Source: SAR202 cluster bacterium (GTDB lineage: Bacteria; Chloroflexota; Dehalococcoidia; Lucifugimonadales; UBA1123). From it: a DNA stretch of 64,000 bases. Position 1 is the stretch's first letter. The number at the start of each line of letters is the position of its first letter. The stretch is taken from the NCBI GenBank assembly GCA_030752795.1, contig JASMDM010000081.1, positions 1-64,000 of the forward strand. Reading direction: 5' to 3'. The translations under genes and the position numbers were made by a program. The notes below the pieces were generated by a model, which was not told where the DNA came from, did not search any database, and saw only the letters and a list, made by a program, of their open reading frames with translations. Below are positions 16,440-25,010 of the stretch, piece by piece.

Positions 16440-17229
16440 CTGGGTGACTAGAGTTGGCCTGATAGTCTTCAACTAAACATGTTGTTCTCACGGTTTCTCG
16501 CGACGCCAAGCCTCCGCCCATCGTGAGCCATGCTCCTTTCCGTTCGCCCCTTCGAAGATCTCAGTGCAGGCTCTGAGCAACGCTATGTCTGCAGGACGGT
16601 CAACGCTTGAGGTAGAAACGGCGCCTGAGATGTCGCCATTTTGATCCTTCCGCGCGCGGAAGGACGAAAGATCTGGGGCCTTGCAGGCGGTCCTGTGTGT
16701 CTTGCGACTAGATTCTTCGCCTGCGGGCTCAAAATGACGCGTGGCGGCTGCCACCCCTGTAACAACTAGGCTTGGCCCTAATGGCGACTAACAACAAATG
16801 TGGCATTGTCCAAAATATGTCATTCTGAGGCTGCAGCCGAAGAATCTGGTCGCTGAACACAGCTTGTTGCCTGAGCAACTCCAAACGCTTCTTTCTCTCC
16901 GAGCCACCCAGCACGGTAAGAAACGTTGAGAACAACGTATTGGGTCAATGACCGTAACGTCTCAAGCGACTCTTACATGTGGGCGCCCCTTCGACAGGCT
17001 CAGAGCCCGCCCTGAGATTTCCGAAGGGGCGAACGGATGGGTGCGTGGCTCACCATGGACGGATGCCCAGCATCGCGAGGAGCGTTGGCACAACTTATTT
17101 AGTTGATGACCATCAGGGCCAAGCCTTTTCTTCACTCCGAAGTACCGGCGACGCCAACCGCCCGAGATGCTCTGAACGTCAATCGAAGGTCCGAACACCG
17201 ACGGTCGGCTGCGCACAAGGCAGTCTCGC
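16440..17229. repeat. composite intergenic repeat, copy 1
   Basis: This gap is built from modules that recur elsewhere in the window. The GTCATTCTGAGGC..GAAGAATCTGG module is at 16819-16858, with an inverted variant at about 16708-16737. A GATCCTTCCGC palindrome lies at 16643-16665. The GGTCATCAACTAAAT module appears inverted near 17095-17125. A module about a GCATCGCGAG core lies near 17050-17090. Apparent ORFs here are by-products. Similar composite blocks lie at 43.8, 47.1 and 61.9 kb. No transposase is present. Confidence 0.7.
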
Positions 17230-18699
17230 CTAAAGCGGCGCGTCTCCGTGCGTGGCTCTGAAATTCGTGGCTTGTTCGAAGGCGTACGCGACGCGGAGCA
17301 TCGTCTCCTCGCCGAGGTGCTTGCCCAGGATTTGGAGTCCGACGGGCAATCCGTTGGACAGTCCCGCCGGAACGGAGATGCCCGGAATGCCAGCGATGTT
17401 GGCCGGAAGCGTCAGCACGTCGTTGAGGTACATCTGCATTGGGTCGTCCGTCTTCGACCCGAGCTCGAACGCCACCGACGGACTCGTCGCGGTGACGAGT
17501 GCGTCGAACTCGCCGAACACTTCCTCGTACTCACGGCGGATCAGGGTGCGGACCCGCTGTGCCTTCAGGTAGAACGCATCATAGTAGCCCGCCGAGAGCG
17601 CATAGGTGCCCAGCATGATCCGGCGCTTGACTTCGGGACCGAAGCCTTCCTGGCGCGTCTTCTCCAGCGCGTCCCACATGCTGTCCGCCTCTTGCGCCGA
17701 GAAGCCGTACTTGACGCCGTCGTACCGCGCCAGGTTGGCCGAGCACTCGGACGGCGCGATGATGTAGTAGACGGCGAGCGCGTACGGTGTGCTTGGCAAT
17801 GACACCTCGCCGGTCTCCGCACCAAGACCCTCGAGGACCGTGATCGCGTCACGGGTTGCCTGCTCAACGCCCGGCTCCATACCCTCGACGAAGTACTCTT
17901 TGGGCACACCGATACGCAGGCCTTTGAGGTCTGTTTGCAGCGATGCCGTGTAATCGGGCGGGTCGTATTCGATTGAGGTCGAGTCGCGAGGGTCGTGCCC
18001 GGCGATGGCGTTGAGCACGGTGGCGCAGTCGCGAACGTCCCGTGTCAGCGGACCGATCTGGTCGAGGCTGCTGGCGAACGCCACCAGGCCGAACCGGCTC
18101 ACAAGACCGTACGTCGGCTTCATGCCGACGACGCCGCACAGCGCGCCCGGTTGCCGTATGCTGCCCCCGGTGTCCGAGCCCAACGAGTAGAAGCACTCGC
18201 CCGCCGCGACCGAAGCCGCTGGCCCGCCACTGCTTCCGCCGGGTACGCGGTTCAGGTCCCACGGGTTGTGCGTCGGAAAAAACGCTGAGTTCTCAGTTGA
18301 CGAGCCCATGGCGAATTCGTCCATGTTGCCCTTGCCCACCAAGACTGCACCCGCTCGGTACAGTCTCTCGGTGACCGTCGCGTCGTACGGGGGCACGAAC
18401 GACTCCAACATCTTGGATGAGCAGGTCGTGCGGATCCCTTCGGTGCAGATGACGTCTTTAAGCTGCATCGGCACGCCGGTCAGCGGCGCGGCATCGCCTC
18501 TGGCTATGCATTGATCGGCTTGTTTCGCCTGTTCCAAAGCCACCTCGCGTGTGACCGTGACGAACGCGCCGACTCGGTCCTCGACCTGGTCGATGCGTTC
18601 CAGCGAAGCCTCTGTGAGCTCGACGGATGACACCTCGCGTTTGTCGAGCAGGTCACGGGCCTCGTGAGCCGTGAGCATGGCGAGTTGTTGGTTGGTCAT
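17230..18699 (-). CDS. gatA: Asp-tRNA(Asn)/Glu-tRNA(Gln) amidotransferase subunit A
   Basis: Amidase subunit that releases ammonia from Gln for tRNA-dependent amidation; 489 residues. The Ser-cisSer-Lys triad is visible as K81 (QLKDV), S156 in GGSSGG and S180 in [11 protein letters not shown]. The start is the ATG of MTNQQLAML, which overlaps the gatC stop (TAATG); the longer frame to 18846 runs through gatC. GatB is not in the window. The final codons lie next to repeat copy 1. Confidence 0.96.
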   Translation of the reverse strand: MTNQQLAMLTAHEARDLLDKREVSSVELTEASLERIDQVEDRVGAFVTVTREVALEQAKQADQCIARGDAAPLTGVPMQLKDVICTEGIRTTCSSKMLESFVPPYDATVTERLYRAGAVLVGKGNMDEFAMGSSTENSAFFPTHNPWDLNRVPGGSSGGPAASVAAGECFYSLGSDTGGSIRQPGALCGVVGMKPTYGLVSRFGLVAFASSLDQIGPLTRDVRDCATVLNAIAGHDPRDSTSIEYDPPDYTASLQTDLKGLRIGVPKEYFVEGMEPGVEQATRDAITVLEGLGAETGEVSLPSTPYALAVYYIIAPSECSANLARYDGVKYGFSAQEADSMWDALEKTRQEGFGPEVKRRIMLGTYALSAGYYDAFYLKAQRVRTLIRREYEEVFGEFDALVTATSPSVAFELGSKTDDPMQMYLNDVLTLPANIAGIPGISVPAGLSNGLPVGLQILGKHLGEETMLRVAYAFEQATNFRATHGDAPL

Positions 18700-18989
18700 T
18701 ACTCCAGCACCGCCCGCACTCGGATGTGATCGACCTCGCGGTTGGGTGCGTTCGCGAGTACATCTTCGACGGGCGCCGACGGCGAGACAACATCGTCGCG
18801 CATGACGCTCGAAACGTCGACGGAGTGGCCGGTAGGCTCGACGCATTCGGTGTCGACCTGGTTCAGGACGCTGATGTTCTCGAGGATGTTCGTCATCTGA
18901 TCGCGCATCAGCTCGATTTCGTCATCGGTCATGCCCACGCGAGTCAGCGCGCTGAGGTGTTTCACCTCGTCGAAGGAAATCGGATCCAT
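18699..18989 (-). CDS. gatC: Asp-tRNA(Asn)/Glu-tRNA(Gln) amidotransferase subunit C
   Basis: A 96-residue belt subunit that wraps GatA and GatB. The family pattern is present: [28 protein letters not shown] near the start, [15 protein letters not shown] in the middle and MRDDVV near the end. The stop codon overlaps the gatA start by two bases, so the two are translationally coupled. It is transcribed divergently from aspartate dehydrogenase. Confidence 0.95.
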   Translation of the reverse strand: MDPISFDEVKHLSALTRVGMTDDEIELMRDQMTNILENISVLNQVDTECVEPTGHSVDVSSVMRDDVVSPSAPVEDVLANAPNREVDHIRVRAVLE

Positions 18990-19110
18990 TCATGGTCTCC
19001 TGTGACTGAATTGTCAGCCGGAAGTGTAACAAAGGCCCTCGGGGCGGGCAACCGATGGCGGCGTCCCGACCTCCTTTATCTCGATCGATTTCTCCGTCGA
19101 TCGTGATCCT

Positions 19111-19139
19111 TTGACACTGCCTACGCCTCGCTCTACCAT
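19111..19139 (+). promoter_or_regulatory. promoter for a possibly leaderless aspartate dehydrogenase mRNA
   Basis: TTGACA (19111-19116), 17 bases, TACCAT (19134-19139). The -35 is perfect and the -10 is 4 of 6. The gene's ATG at 19146 lies seven bases after the -10, where transcription would begin, and no Shine-Dalgarno is visible. Confidence 0.5.
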
Positions 19140-19145
19140 GGGTTC

Positions 19146-19961
19146 ATGGACTCCGTCAGATCGATAGGCATCGCCGGATGCGGCACGATAGGCCGCAAGG
19201 TTGCGACCGAGCTCGACGCGGGAGCAGTTTCCGGCGCGAGGCTCGCGGCCCTCACGTCTCGCGATCTCGACAAGGCCCGAGCGTTCGCATCAACTCTGCA
19301 GACTCCTCCTCCGGTAGTTTCTTTGAACGATATGGCGCCGATGATCGACTTGGTCGTCGAGGCGGCGCCAGCGGGTGCGTTGCATGAGATCGCAACAGCG
19401 ACGTTGTCAGCGGGCAAAGATCTGATGGTGTTGAGTTGCGGAGCGCTCCTGGACAGGGCAGACCTGTTCGATCTGGCGGAACGCACCGGCGCGACCATCT
19501 TCGTGCCTTCGGGCGCCATCGCAGGATTGGACGGGGTCGCGTCAGCGGCGGCGGGGCAGGTCGATTCGATTACGATGGTGACGCGCAAACCGCCCGAAGG
19601 GCTTCGCGGCGCGCCCGGCATCGAGGCGTCAGGCGTGAACCTGGACACGGTCGATGAACCGACGCTGGTGTTCGACGGTCCGGTGATCGAGGCTTGTCGT
19701 CTGTTCCCCGCCAACGTGAACGTCTCAGCGGCGTTGAGCCTGGCGGGGATCGGTCCCCACGGGACAAGCATCAGCATCTACGCCGATCCCACCGTGAGCC
19801 GCAACACCCACGAGATATTGGCGGAGGGCGAGTTCGGCAGGCTGACGATCAAGATCGAGAACGTGCCGTCGGCCTCGAATCCCAAGACCGGGGTCCTGAC
19901 GGCGTTGTCGGCTTTGGCGACTCTCCGCCGAATAACATCCCACGTTCAGATCGGGACGTAG
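19146..19961 (+). CDS. nadX: L-aspartate dehydrogenase
   Basis: NAD(P)-dependent enzyme making iminoaspartate (first step to NAD) or deaminating aspartate; 271 residues. The Rossmann loop is GIAGCGTIGRKV. The central segment VLSCGALLD...GAIAGLDGV and the catalytic-domain signature FPANVNVSAALSLAGIG match the family. The catalytic His is in RNTHEI near residue 224. It stands alone, divergent from gatC, with a possible leaderless promoter. Confidence 0.9.
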   Translation: MDSVRSIGIAGCGTIGRKVATELDAGAVSGARLAALTSRDLDKARAFASTLQTPPPVVSLNDMAPMIDLVVEAAPAGALHEIATATLSAGKDLMVLSCGALLDRADLFDLAERTGATIFVPSGAIAGLDGVASAAAGQVDSITMVTRKPPEGLRGAPGIEASGVNLDTVDEPTLVFDGPVIEACRLFPANVNVSAALSLAGIGPHGTSISIYADPTVSRNTHEILAEGEFGRLTIKIENVPSASNPKTGVLTALSALATLRRITSHVQIGT

Positions 19962-20106
19962 CGGGCGCTCTCGAAATGTCCGCGGCGATCCCGAATCATT
20001 GGCCGGGGCAGCTACATTCACGTCACGCGGCCAGCCTAGTCGTCGCGGACGACGAAGATGGCCACCGGAAGATTCTGAAATGAAACGTTTATTTAGGAGG
20101 AGAACT

Positions 20107-20403
20107 GTGGTTTCGCAGTTACGCATCTACACCATTAACCGAGGCATGATGGACTCATGGCTCAAGCTGTTCCATGAACATCTGAAACCCAACCATGAGA
20201 AACTCGGCATTCCCATCGAGGCCTCCTGGGTCAACGAAGGTCGGACAGAGTTCATATGGGTGCGAAGCTTCGATAGCGCGGAAGCGATTCCGGTTAAAGA
20301 AGCCGAGTACTACTCGTCACCCGCGCGCGTCGCACTGGGTGATCAGCCAGCGATCCATATCGCCAAAACCGAGGTCCGTGTCGTCGAGCGAACTGACCCT
20401 TAG
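20107..20403 (+). CDS. NIPSNAP-family protein
   Basis: A 98-residue ferredoxin-like fold (dimeric alpha-beta barrel) protein. AGGAGG at about 20095-20100 fixes the start at GTG 20107, giving VVSQLRIYTINRGMMDSWL; the upstream in-frame codons are ignored. QLRIYTINRG, then LFHEHLKPNHEKLGIPI and FIWVRSF are typical NIPSNAP landmarks. The biochemical role of bacterial members is not established. It is probably monocistronic. Confidence 0.85.
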   Translation: MVSQLRIYTINRGMMDSWLKLFHEHLKPNHEKLGIPIEASWVNEGRTEFIWVRSFDSAEAIPVKEAEYYSSPARVALGDQPAIHIAKTEVRVVERTDP

Positions 20404-20588
20404 GCCTGCATTGGGCGACGCCCTCCTGAAAAGCCAACCATGTAATCGGCCAGTCTTGCCGCGCCCCAACCGGCACGCATCTCCTCCCGTCTATTCGGAT
20501 GCGCTGGTCGTGGACGGCTGAGCCGCGCTGATGTATTCTCTGCGAAGTACGCCATAGAGAACTCTTCGGCATCGGAAGGAGTTAGACG

Positions 20589-21062
20589 TTGGACGTGTAT
20601 GAAATTGCAGAAAAATTGGTGTCCCAGAGTCGCACCGTCTCGACCGCCGAGGCAGATACGTGCGGTTTGATCGGATACATGCTAAGCACGGTGCCCGGAA
20701 GCTCCGGATACTTCCCAGGGGGCATCATCGCCTACACAGGCGGCCTGAAGGAGAAGGTGCTCGGCGTGCCCGAAGACCTGTACGACACAAAAGGCAGTGT
20801 CAGCCCCGAGATGGCGATCGCGATGGCCGACGGCGCTCGAAACGTGACTGGCACCGATTACGCGATATCGGTCACAGGCATCGCCGGCCCCACCGGAGGG
20901 CGATCCGGGCTTCCGATCGGAACGTTCTACCTCGGACTGGTGGGTCCGGACGGGCTTGAGGTCGCCGAGCGCATACACGCCGACGCCGAAGATCGCGACG
21001 GCAACAAGCGACAGGCGGCTCAAGCGGCAATCGATCTGCTCGGCAGCCATCTGGGGGCGTAG
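20589..21062 (+). CDS. CinA C-terminal-domain (PncC-like) protein, altered active site
   Basis: The family deamidates nicotinamide mononucleotide. The 157-residue size fits a stand-alone CinA C-terminal domain. VPGSSGYFPGGIIAYTGGLKEKVLGV, SVSPEMAIAMADGAR and DYAISVTGIAGPTGG are all conserved. The usual AESCTGG, whose Ser is catalytic, reads AEADTCG here, so the Ser is replaced by Ala. The enzyme may be inactive, use another residue or have another role. The start is TTG 20589 after AAGGAGTTAG; GTG 20595 is an alternative. Confidence 0.8.
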   Translation: MDVYEIAEKLVSQSRTVSTAEADTCGLIGYMLSTVPGSSGYFPGGIIAYTGGLKEKVLGVPEDLYDTKGSVSPEMAIAMADGARNVTGTDYAISVTGIAGPTGGRSGLPIGTFYLGLVGPDGLEVAERIHADAEDRDGNKRQAAQAAIDLLGSHLGA

Positions 21063-21078
21063 CCAAACCCAAAGTGAA

Positions 21079-21666
21079 TTACAATTCCCGGATCGCTTTG
21101 TTGAACCCCTGCTCAGTGGCCGTCGTGAACAAAGAAACTCGGTTGATCCTCGTTGTCAGATCGACGTGTCTGCCGAGCAGTCCGTACACGTTGTCGTAGA
21201 TTTCCATCGCCGATTCCAGCACGAATTGTTCGTCCCATTTTTCAGCCCACGGACTTGGGCTGTGCTCCAGCGGAAGAGGATCGAGCTCGCGCTGCAGAAA
21301 CGCTTGAGCTGCTTCACGAAACACGGGTAAGTCTTCCTGCGGATCGTGCCCGTCGACGCCACGGTTGCGATAGAGAACAAGGTGGTACAGGAGCATCCAC
21401 CAGTAAATCGTCAGAACCCTAGGGCCGTCGATATTGCGCCAACGACTTCGAACACCCCAGTCCAATCGGCGATCCCGGCTCTTCACCAAGAGCTGGTGCA
21501 CAACCTTGCCGGCTCCGGAACAGAACAATTCCCAAAGCACGGACTCACGCTGCGTCAATCGCGACGATTCCGATTGTTTGATCGCCGACGCCGTGACCGC
21601 CCGGATTTCCCGGGCCAGTGTCGTACGTCGGCCTCTCCCTGGGATCAGCCAATCAAGGGCACTCAC
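21079..21666 (-). CDS. hypothetical protein, 195 residues
   Basis: I do not recognise the family. It has no signal peptide; a moderately hydrophobic stretch (VLTIYWWMLLYHLVLY) near residue 85 may be one membrane-associated helix. The N-terminal third is Arg- and Ser-rich. It lies 18 bases downstream of the 110-residue hypothetical gene on the same strand, so the two form a probable operon. Convergent with the CinA-like gene, with 16 bases between the two stops. Confidence 0.6.
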   Translation of the reverse strand: MSALDWLIPGRGRRTTLAREIRAVTASAIKQSESSRLTQRESVLWELFCSGAGKVVHQLLVKSRDRRLDWGVRSRWRNIDGPRVLTIYWWMLLYHLVLYRNRGVDGHDPQEDLPVFREAAQAFLQRELDPLPLEHSPSPWAEKWDEQFVLESAMEIYDNVYGLLGRHVDLTTRINRVSLFTTATEQGFNKAIREL

Positions 21667-21684
21667 TTCACGCCACCTCCACGG

Positions 21685-22017
21685 TCATCCACGTCTCCCC
21701 GCGAGGTATCCATCGGTATATCCGAGCTGTACCGCTTTCATCAGCGCCGGGCCGATCGCGTCGGGAATCACGGTCGCGAGACCGCCGCTCGTGGATGCAA
21801 GGCGAACGATGTTTTCCTGGGCAACGTTTGCCACCACGGCTGCAAAGGGTCGGATCCATGACGGCGACGAATCAGCCGTGCCCATGCTGGCCAGCGCCTC
21901 TTCCGCGTCTAGTAGGTCATCGACGGCGGAGTCGTCGGGACGGCGCTCGAGCAACATTGCCAGGGCGTTGCTGTAGTCGGCCTCAAAACGTTCGCTCGCT
22001 GAAAGGGGGTTGCTCAT
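21685..22017 (-). CDS. hypothetical protein, 110 residues
   Basis: GGAGGAAAG immediately upstream fixes the start at the ATG of MSNPLSASERFEADYSNALA; the open frame beyond to 22242 is not coding-like. The N-terminal half is acidic and helical (ADYSNALAMLLERRPDDSAVDDLLDAEEAL). The C-terminal half (FAAVVANVAQENIVRLA, GPALMKAVQLGYTDGYLAGRRG) may pack as helices. No family is recognised. First gene of a two-gene operon with the 195-residue protein. Confidence 0.6.
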   Translation of the reverse strand: MSNPLSASERFEADYSNALAMLLERRPDDSAVDDLLDAEEALASMGTADSSPSWIRPFAAVVANVAQENIVRLASTSGGLATVIPDAIGPALMKAVQLGYTDGYLAGRRG

Positions 22018-22231
22018 CTTTCCTCCGTGGATTTTTTCGTATTCGCCGGATCGACGCTGTTCGCCAACGGTTCCCGTTGCAAAGCGATCGATATGCTCCG
22101 TTGCGAGGTAACATTCAGGTCGGTCGCGGGCGCCGCTCCGGGACCTGGACGATGCCAGTTTCAGGCGCCTCTTCGTATCGTGTCTGTCGAGATCTGCCAC
22201 GTCCGACGCCGGGAACGGGAGACGGCGCGGG

Positions 22232-22260
22232 TTGACCTCCAATAAGGTGGGTTTTATTAT
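22232..22260 (+). promoter_or_regulatory. promoter for apt
   Basis: TTGACC (22232-22237), 17 bases, TATTAT (22255-22260). Both boxes match 5 of 6. Transcription would start near 22267, which limits where apt can begin. Confidence 0.6.
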
Positions 22261-22286
22261 TCACTCTCAACCCAAGACACGAGAGC

Positions 22287-22805
22287 CTGAAAATCGATAT
22301 CAAACAATACATACGCGACGTTCCGGACTTTCCTTCGCCGGGGATTTTATACAAGGATATCACCCCGTTGCTGGCCGACGCGGAAGCGTTCACTCATGCG
22401 GTCGACCTCCTGGCCGAGCGCTATCAGGACACCGAAATCGACGCTATAGTTGGAATCGAGGCCAGAGGATTTCTGTTCGCCGCGCCGCTTGCGGTGAAGC
22501 TCGGCGTATCCATGGTGCCGGTGCGAAAGAAGGGCAAGTTGCCGTTCCACACGCTCAGCGTCGAATACGCGCTCGAGTACGGCACCGACATCGTCGAGAT
22601 GCACATCGACGCGGTGACCGCCGGATGGCGCGTGCTGGTGGTGGACGACGTCATAGCCACCGCGGGCACGCTGGCCGCTTCGTTGAAGCTCATTGAGCAG
22701 GCTGGCGGGGAGATCGTCGGTTGCGCTGTCGTCGTTGAATTGACCGACCTCGCCGGGCGGGACATCCTGGCCGGGTACGATCTCCACTCGTTGATACAGT
22801 ACTGA
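22287..22805 (+). CDS. apt: adenine phosphoribosyltransferase, apparent CTG start
   Basis: Salvages adenine to AMP with PRPP. The PRPP loop VLVVDDVIATAGT and the base-side GIEARGFLFAAPLA are present. The conserved N-terminus, KIDIKQYIRDVPDFPSPGILYKDITPLL, lies upstream of the first in-frame TTG (22368), which would remove it. In that upstream frame there is no ATG, GTG or TTG between the TGA at 22233-22235 and the conserved residues. CTG 22287 (after GAGAG) gives a normal 172-residue enzyme and lies about 20 bases after the predicted transcription start. Rare CTG initiation or a base error is therefore implied. Confidence 0.9.
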   Translation: MKIDIKQYIRDVPDFPSPGILYKDITPLLADAEAFTHAVDLLAERYQDTEIDAIVGIEARGFLFAAPLAVKLGVSMVPVRKKGKLPFHTLSVEYALEYGTDIVEMHIDAVTAGWRVLVVDDVIATAGTLAASLKLIEQAGGEIVGCAVVVELTDLAGRDILAGYDLHSLIQY

Positions 22806-22828
22806 GTCCCAACAAATAAGGAGAAGCT

Positions 22829-23287
22829 GTGCCTGAGCAAAACGACCGCGAAGAGTTGATCAAGCTCCTGGACTCGGCCGTGGACGACGGCCTCACATTT
22901 TTCTTGGGTCAAGGCAGGGATTCAGACGCCAAAGTTGGCGATTGGGGCGTCTGGGAAGTGCTCTGCCACATGATCTACTGGCATCAAGCCACGGTCGATG
23001 GCGTGGAGTCGATTGCCAGCGGAGGCGGTCCACATCACATCAAAGGCGAAACCGATGAAGTAAACGATCGTATCATCGCCACCATGTCGGGGCGCAGTTC
23101 GGACGAGCTCGCCGAAGATGTGCGCGATCTTCAAGCCAAACTGGTTGCGGCTGTCCGCAAGGTCGACGACCCTACTTCGACAGTCTTCATTCGTAAAGAC
23201 GGCTCCTCCGCATCGACATTCGATAGGGTCGATCAGATCACCAGGCATTGGAATGGACACATCGCAGAGTTGAGGCCCGCCCGATAG
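22829..23287 (+). CDS. DinB-like / maleylpyruvate-isomerase-like protein
   Basis: A four-helix-bundle metal-binding protein of 152 residues. WGVWEVLCHMIYWHQATVDGV carries the first His pair, and ITRHWNGHIAELRPAR at the C-terminus carries the third. Family members are thiol-dependent transferases or stress proteins with unclear substrates. GTG 22829 follows AAGGAGAAG. It lies 23 bases after apt and is probably co-transcribed. Confidence 0.75.
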   Translation: MPEQNDREELIKLLDSAVDDGLTFFLGQGRDSDAKVGDWGVWEVLCHMIYWHQATVDGVESIASGGGPHHIKGETDEVNDRIIATMSGRSSDELAEDVRDLQAKLVAAVRKVDDPTSTVFIRKDGSSASTFDRVDQITRHWNGHIAELRPAR

Positions 23288-23765
23288 CCTTGCCGCCAGC
23301 CCGTGAAGGATCGGATTCGACAAACCGGGATCTGCAACGGCACACAATGACTAGATTGCCGAATCCTGATTAGCGTTTCATGATTGGTGATAACCTTGTC
23401 TTAAGTCCTGAATTCCTGCGAATCCTGCCGCATCGATGCCCCATTATTTGACAAAAGCGTCATTTTCGGGCAGTATGTAACTGCGTGCTGACCGGAATTT
23501 CACCGGTTTAATCTCGCGAGAGACAATCGCTGGAACATCGACGAATCCGCAAAAAACTTGAAGCGCCACGCTGACCCAATGCGATCTCACATCCGGCATC
23601 TGGCATTGGGCCCGTTGCTGAATTGTAAAGGTTGTGACGGCGCCGTAAGAACTATTGGAAAGCGCCCTGAATCAATCATCGAATCGTTTGGGACGAATCG
23701 GTAGTTATCGAAGCGCATTTTCACGCATTGAAGGCATTGGCGCCACACAGAATCGGAGGTGTACC
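23288..23765. other. gap with a possible promoter
   Basis: About 480 AT-richer bases before the cytidylate-kinase-like gene. A perfect TTGACA lies at 23448-23453, but the nearest -10-like TATGTA (23474-23479) is 20 bases away, a poor spacing. Nothing else is recognisable. Confidence 0.35.
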
Positions 23766-24503
23766 GTGGCTGTAATCACTATGGGCGGCCTCGCTGGCGG
23801 CGGAGCCAGATCCCTCGGACCTATCGTTGCAGAAAAGATCGGCTCAGACTACGTGGATCGATTGATCCTCGCCAACGTGTCCAGGCACGTCGGGGCGACC
23901 GTCGAAGCGCTGCATCAGCGTGAGGAACGCCAGCCGACGCGAGGTGAACGGTATTCGCGCATTTTGCAGCGGATCCTCGAACGGTCAGCCGTGACCGGCG
24001 CTGGCGGCGACCCGTACTTCGGCCCGGGCATTCCGGCGTACCTCACTGAAGAGTACGAAGACGTACCGCAACCAACTATCACTCGCGGGCATGAACTCGA
24101 AGACGAAAAGTACTTCACTGCCGTGCATGACGTGATTCACGAACTAGCCAACCAAGGCAATGTCGTGGTCGTCGGACGTGGCGCACACATCATATTGAAA
24201 AACGATCCCAACGTTCTTCGTGTCGGCGTCATCGCCAGCGCCGAAGACCGGGTCAGGACTCTCATGAGCCGGGAGAGGCTGAGTCAGAGCGACGCCGAGC
24301 AATGCGTTGTCGCCCGCGACGACGCCAGAGAACACTACTTCAAGAACTTCTTCGACATCGACACGCCCGATGACCCGGAGTTGTACCACATGATGGTGAA
24401 CACAAGCAGCGTGTCGCGCGACGCCGCCGTGGACATGGTCGTCCAGGCGTCGAACGCGCTGGTTGCGGGCAAATTCCGGCGCGAGGCCATAGCCACCGTC
24501 TAA
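23766..24503 (+). CDS. cytidylate kinase-like family protein
   Basis: P-loop nucleotide kinase relative of 245 residues. CGGAGGT at 23754-23760 fixes the start at GTG 23766 (VAVITMGGLAGGGARSLGP), which opens with the glycine-rich loop. VVVVGRGAHIIL, VLRVGVIASAEDRV and DDAREHYFKNFFDID match the cytidylate-kinase-2 family (catalytic Arg/Asp region). The substrate is not established for the family. It stands alone, and a GC-rich hairpin follows. Confidence 0.85.
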   Translation: MAVITMGGLAGGGARSLGPIVAEKIGSDYVDRLILANVSRHVGATVEALHQREERQPTRGERYSRILQRILERSAVTGAGGDPYFGPGIPAYLTEEYEDVPQPTITRGHELEDEKYFTAVHDVIHELANQGNVVVVGRGAHIILKNDPNVLRVGVIASAEDRVRTLMSRERLSQSDAEQCVVARDDAREHYFKNFFDIDTPDDPELYHMMVNTSSVSRDAAVDMVVQASNALVAGKFRREAIATV

Positions 24504-24543
24504 CAAGCCGCCTCGCCTCGAGCGCTACTCGCGATCCGCCCGC

Positions 24544-24576
24544 CCCCGGCGCCTGGTTAGCGAGACGGCGCCGGGG
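24544..24576 (+). terminator. GC-rich hairpin after the kinase gene
   Basis: CCCCGGCGCC (24544-24553) pairs perfectly with GGCGCCGGGG (24567-24576) over a 13-base loop, 40 bases after the stop. There is no T-run, so termination would be weak or factor-assisted. Confidence 0.4.
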
Positions 24577-24618
24577 CGATGGCCGGCTACTGCATCTCGA
24601 CTTTCCGTCGCCTGGGAG

Positions 24619-24771
24619 ATGACGGCGCAGGATCCGCGTGATTTGGATATCGAAGCTCATCAGACGTCGGTGTTGCCACAAGCGCACCGGCGTCGTATTG
24701 TGTCCGAGTTCGGCTGGATTCGAACCAACCGGAATGGCATGAAATTCATGACCTACGCGAAGAATCTGTGA
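24619..24771 (+). CDS. possible small protein or gene remnant
   Basis: An ATG at 24619 preceded by TGGGAG opens a 50-residue frame, MTAQDPRDLDIEAHQ...GWIRTNRNGMKFMTYAKNL. The composition is protein-like and the frame remains open upstream, so it could be the end of a degraded gene. No family is recognised. Confidence 0.3.
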   Translation: MTAQDPRDLDIEAHQTSVLPQAHRRRIVSEFGWIRTNRNGMKFMTYAKNL

Positions 24772-24861
24772 CCAGCAATGGTCGAGACTCAGAGCTTCGG
24801 CGCATCGCGCCGTTGCATGCACCGGCCAGTCACGGTGCGTGCGTGGGAGCGACGAATACGC

Positions 24862-24891
24862 TTGACAACGGCTGCGGCCATGCCATATCGT
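24862..24891 (+). promoter_or_regulatory. promoter for the ABC ATPase pair
   Basis: A perfect TTGACA (24862-24867) with TATCGT (24886-24891) 18 bases downstream. It leaves a leader of about 110 bases before the first ATPase gene. Confidence 0.45.
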
Positions 24892-25010
24892 GACGCGGTA
24901 GCAACCAGAAGAGCTTGTTGGCGCACCTTTTGGGCGTAGCCTGGAGGTGGCACGTGCTGTGGTTTCAGCGCGCTACACCGTAATCGGTCTGTTCAATTAA
25001 GGGGAGGCCT

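Noticed and set aside
16440..17229. CRISPR array or tRNA-like cluster in the repeat-rich gap
   Set aside because: Repeats are not evenly spaced, differ in length and orientation, and occur in several distant gaps; no cas genes or cloverleaf folds are present.
18700..18846. Possible N-terminal extension of gatA
   Set aside because: The extra residues overlap gatC in another frame, and GatA has a normal start at 18699.
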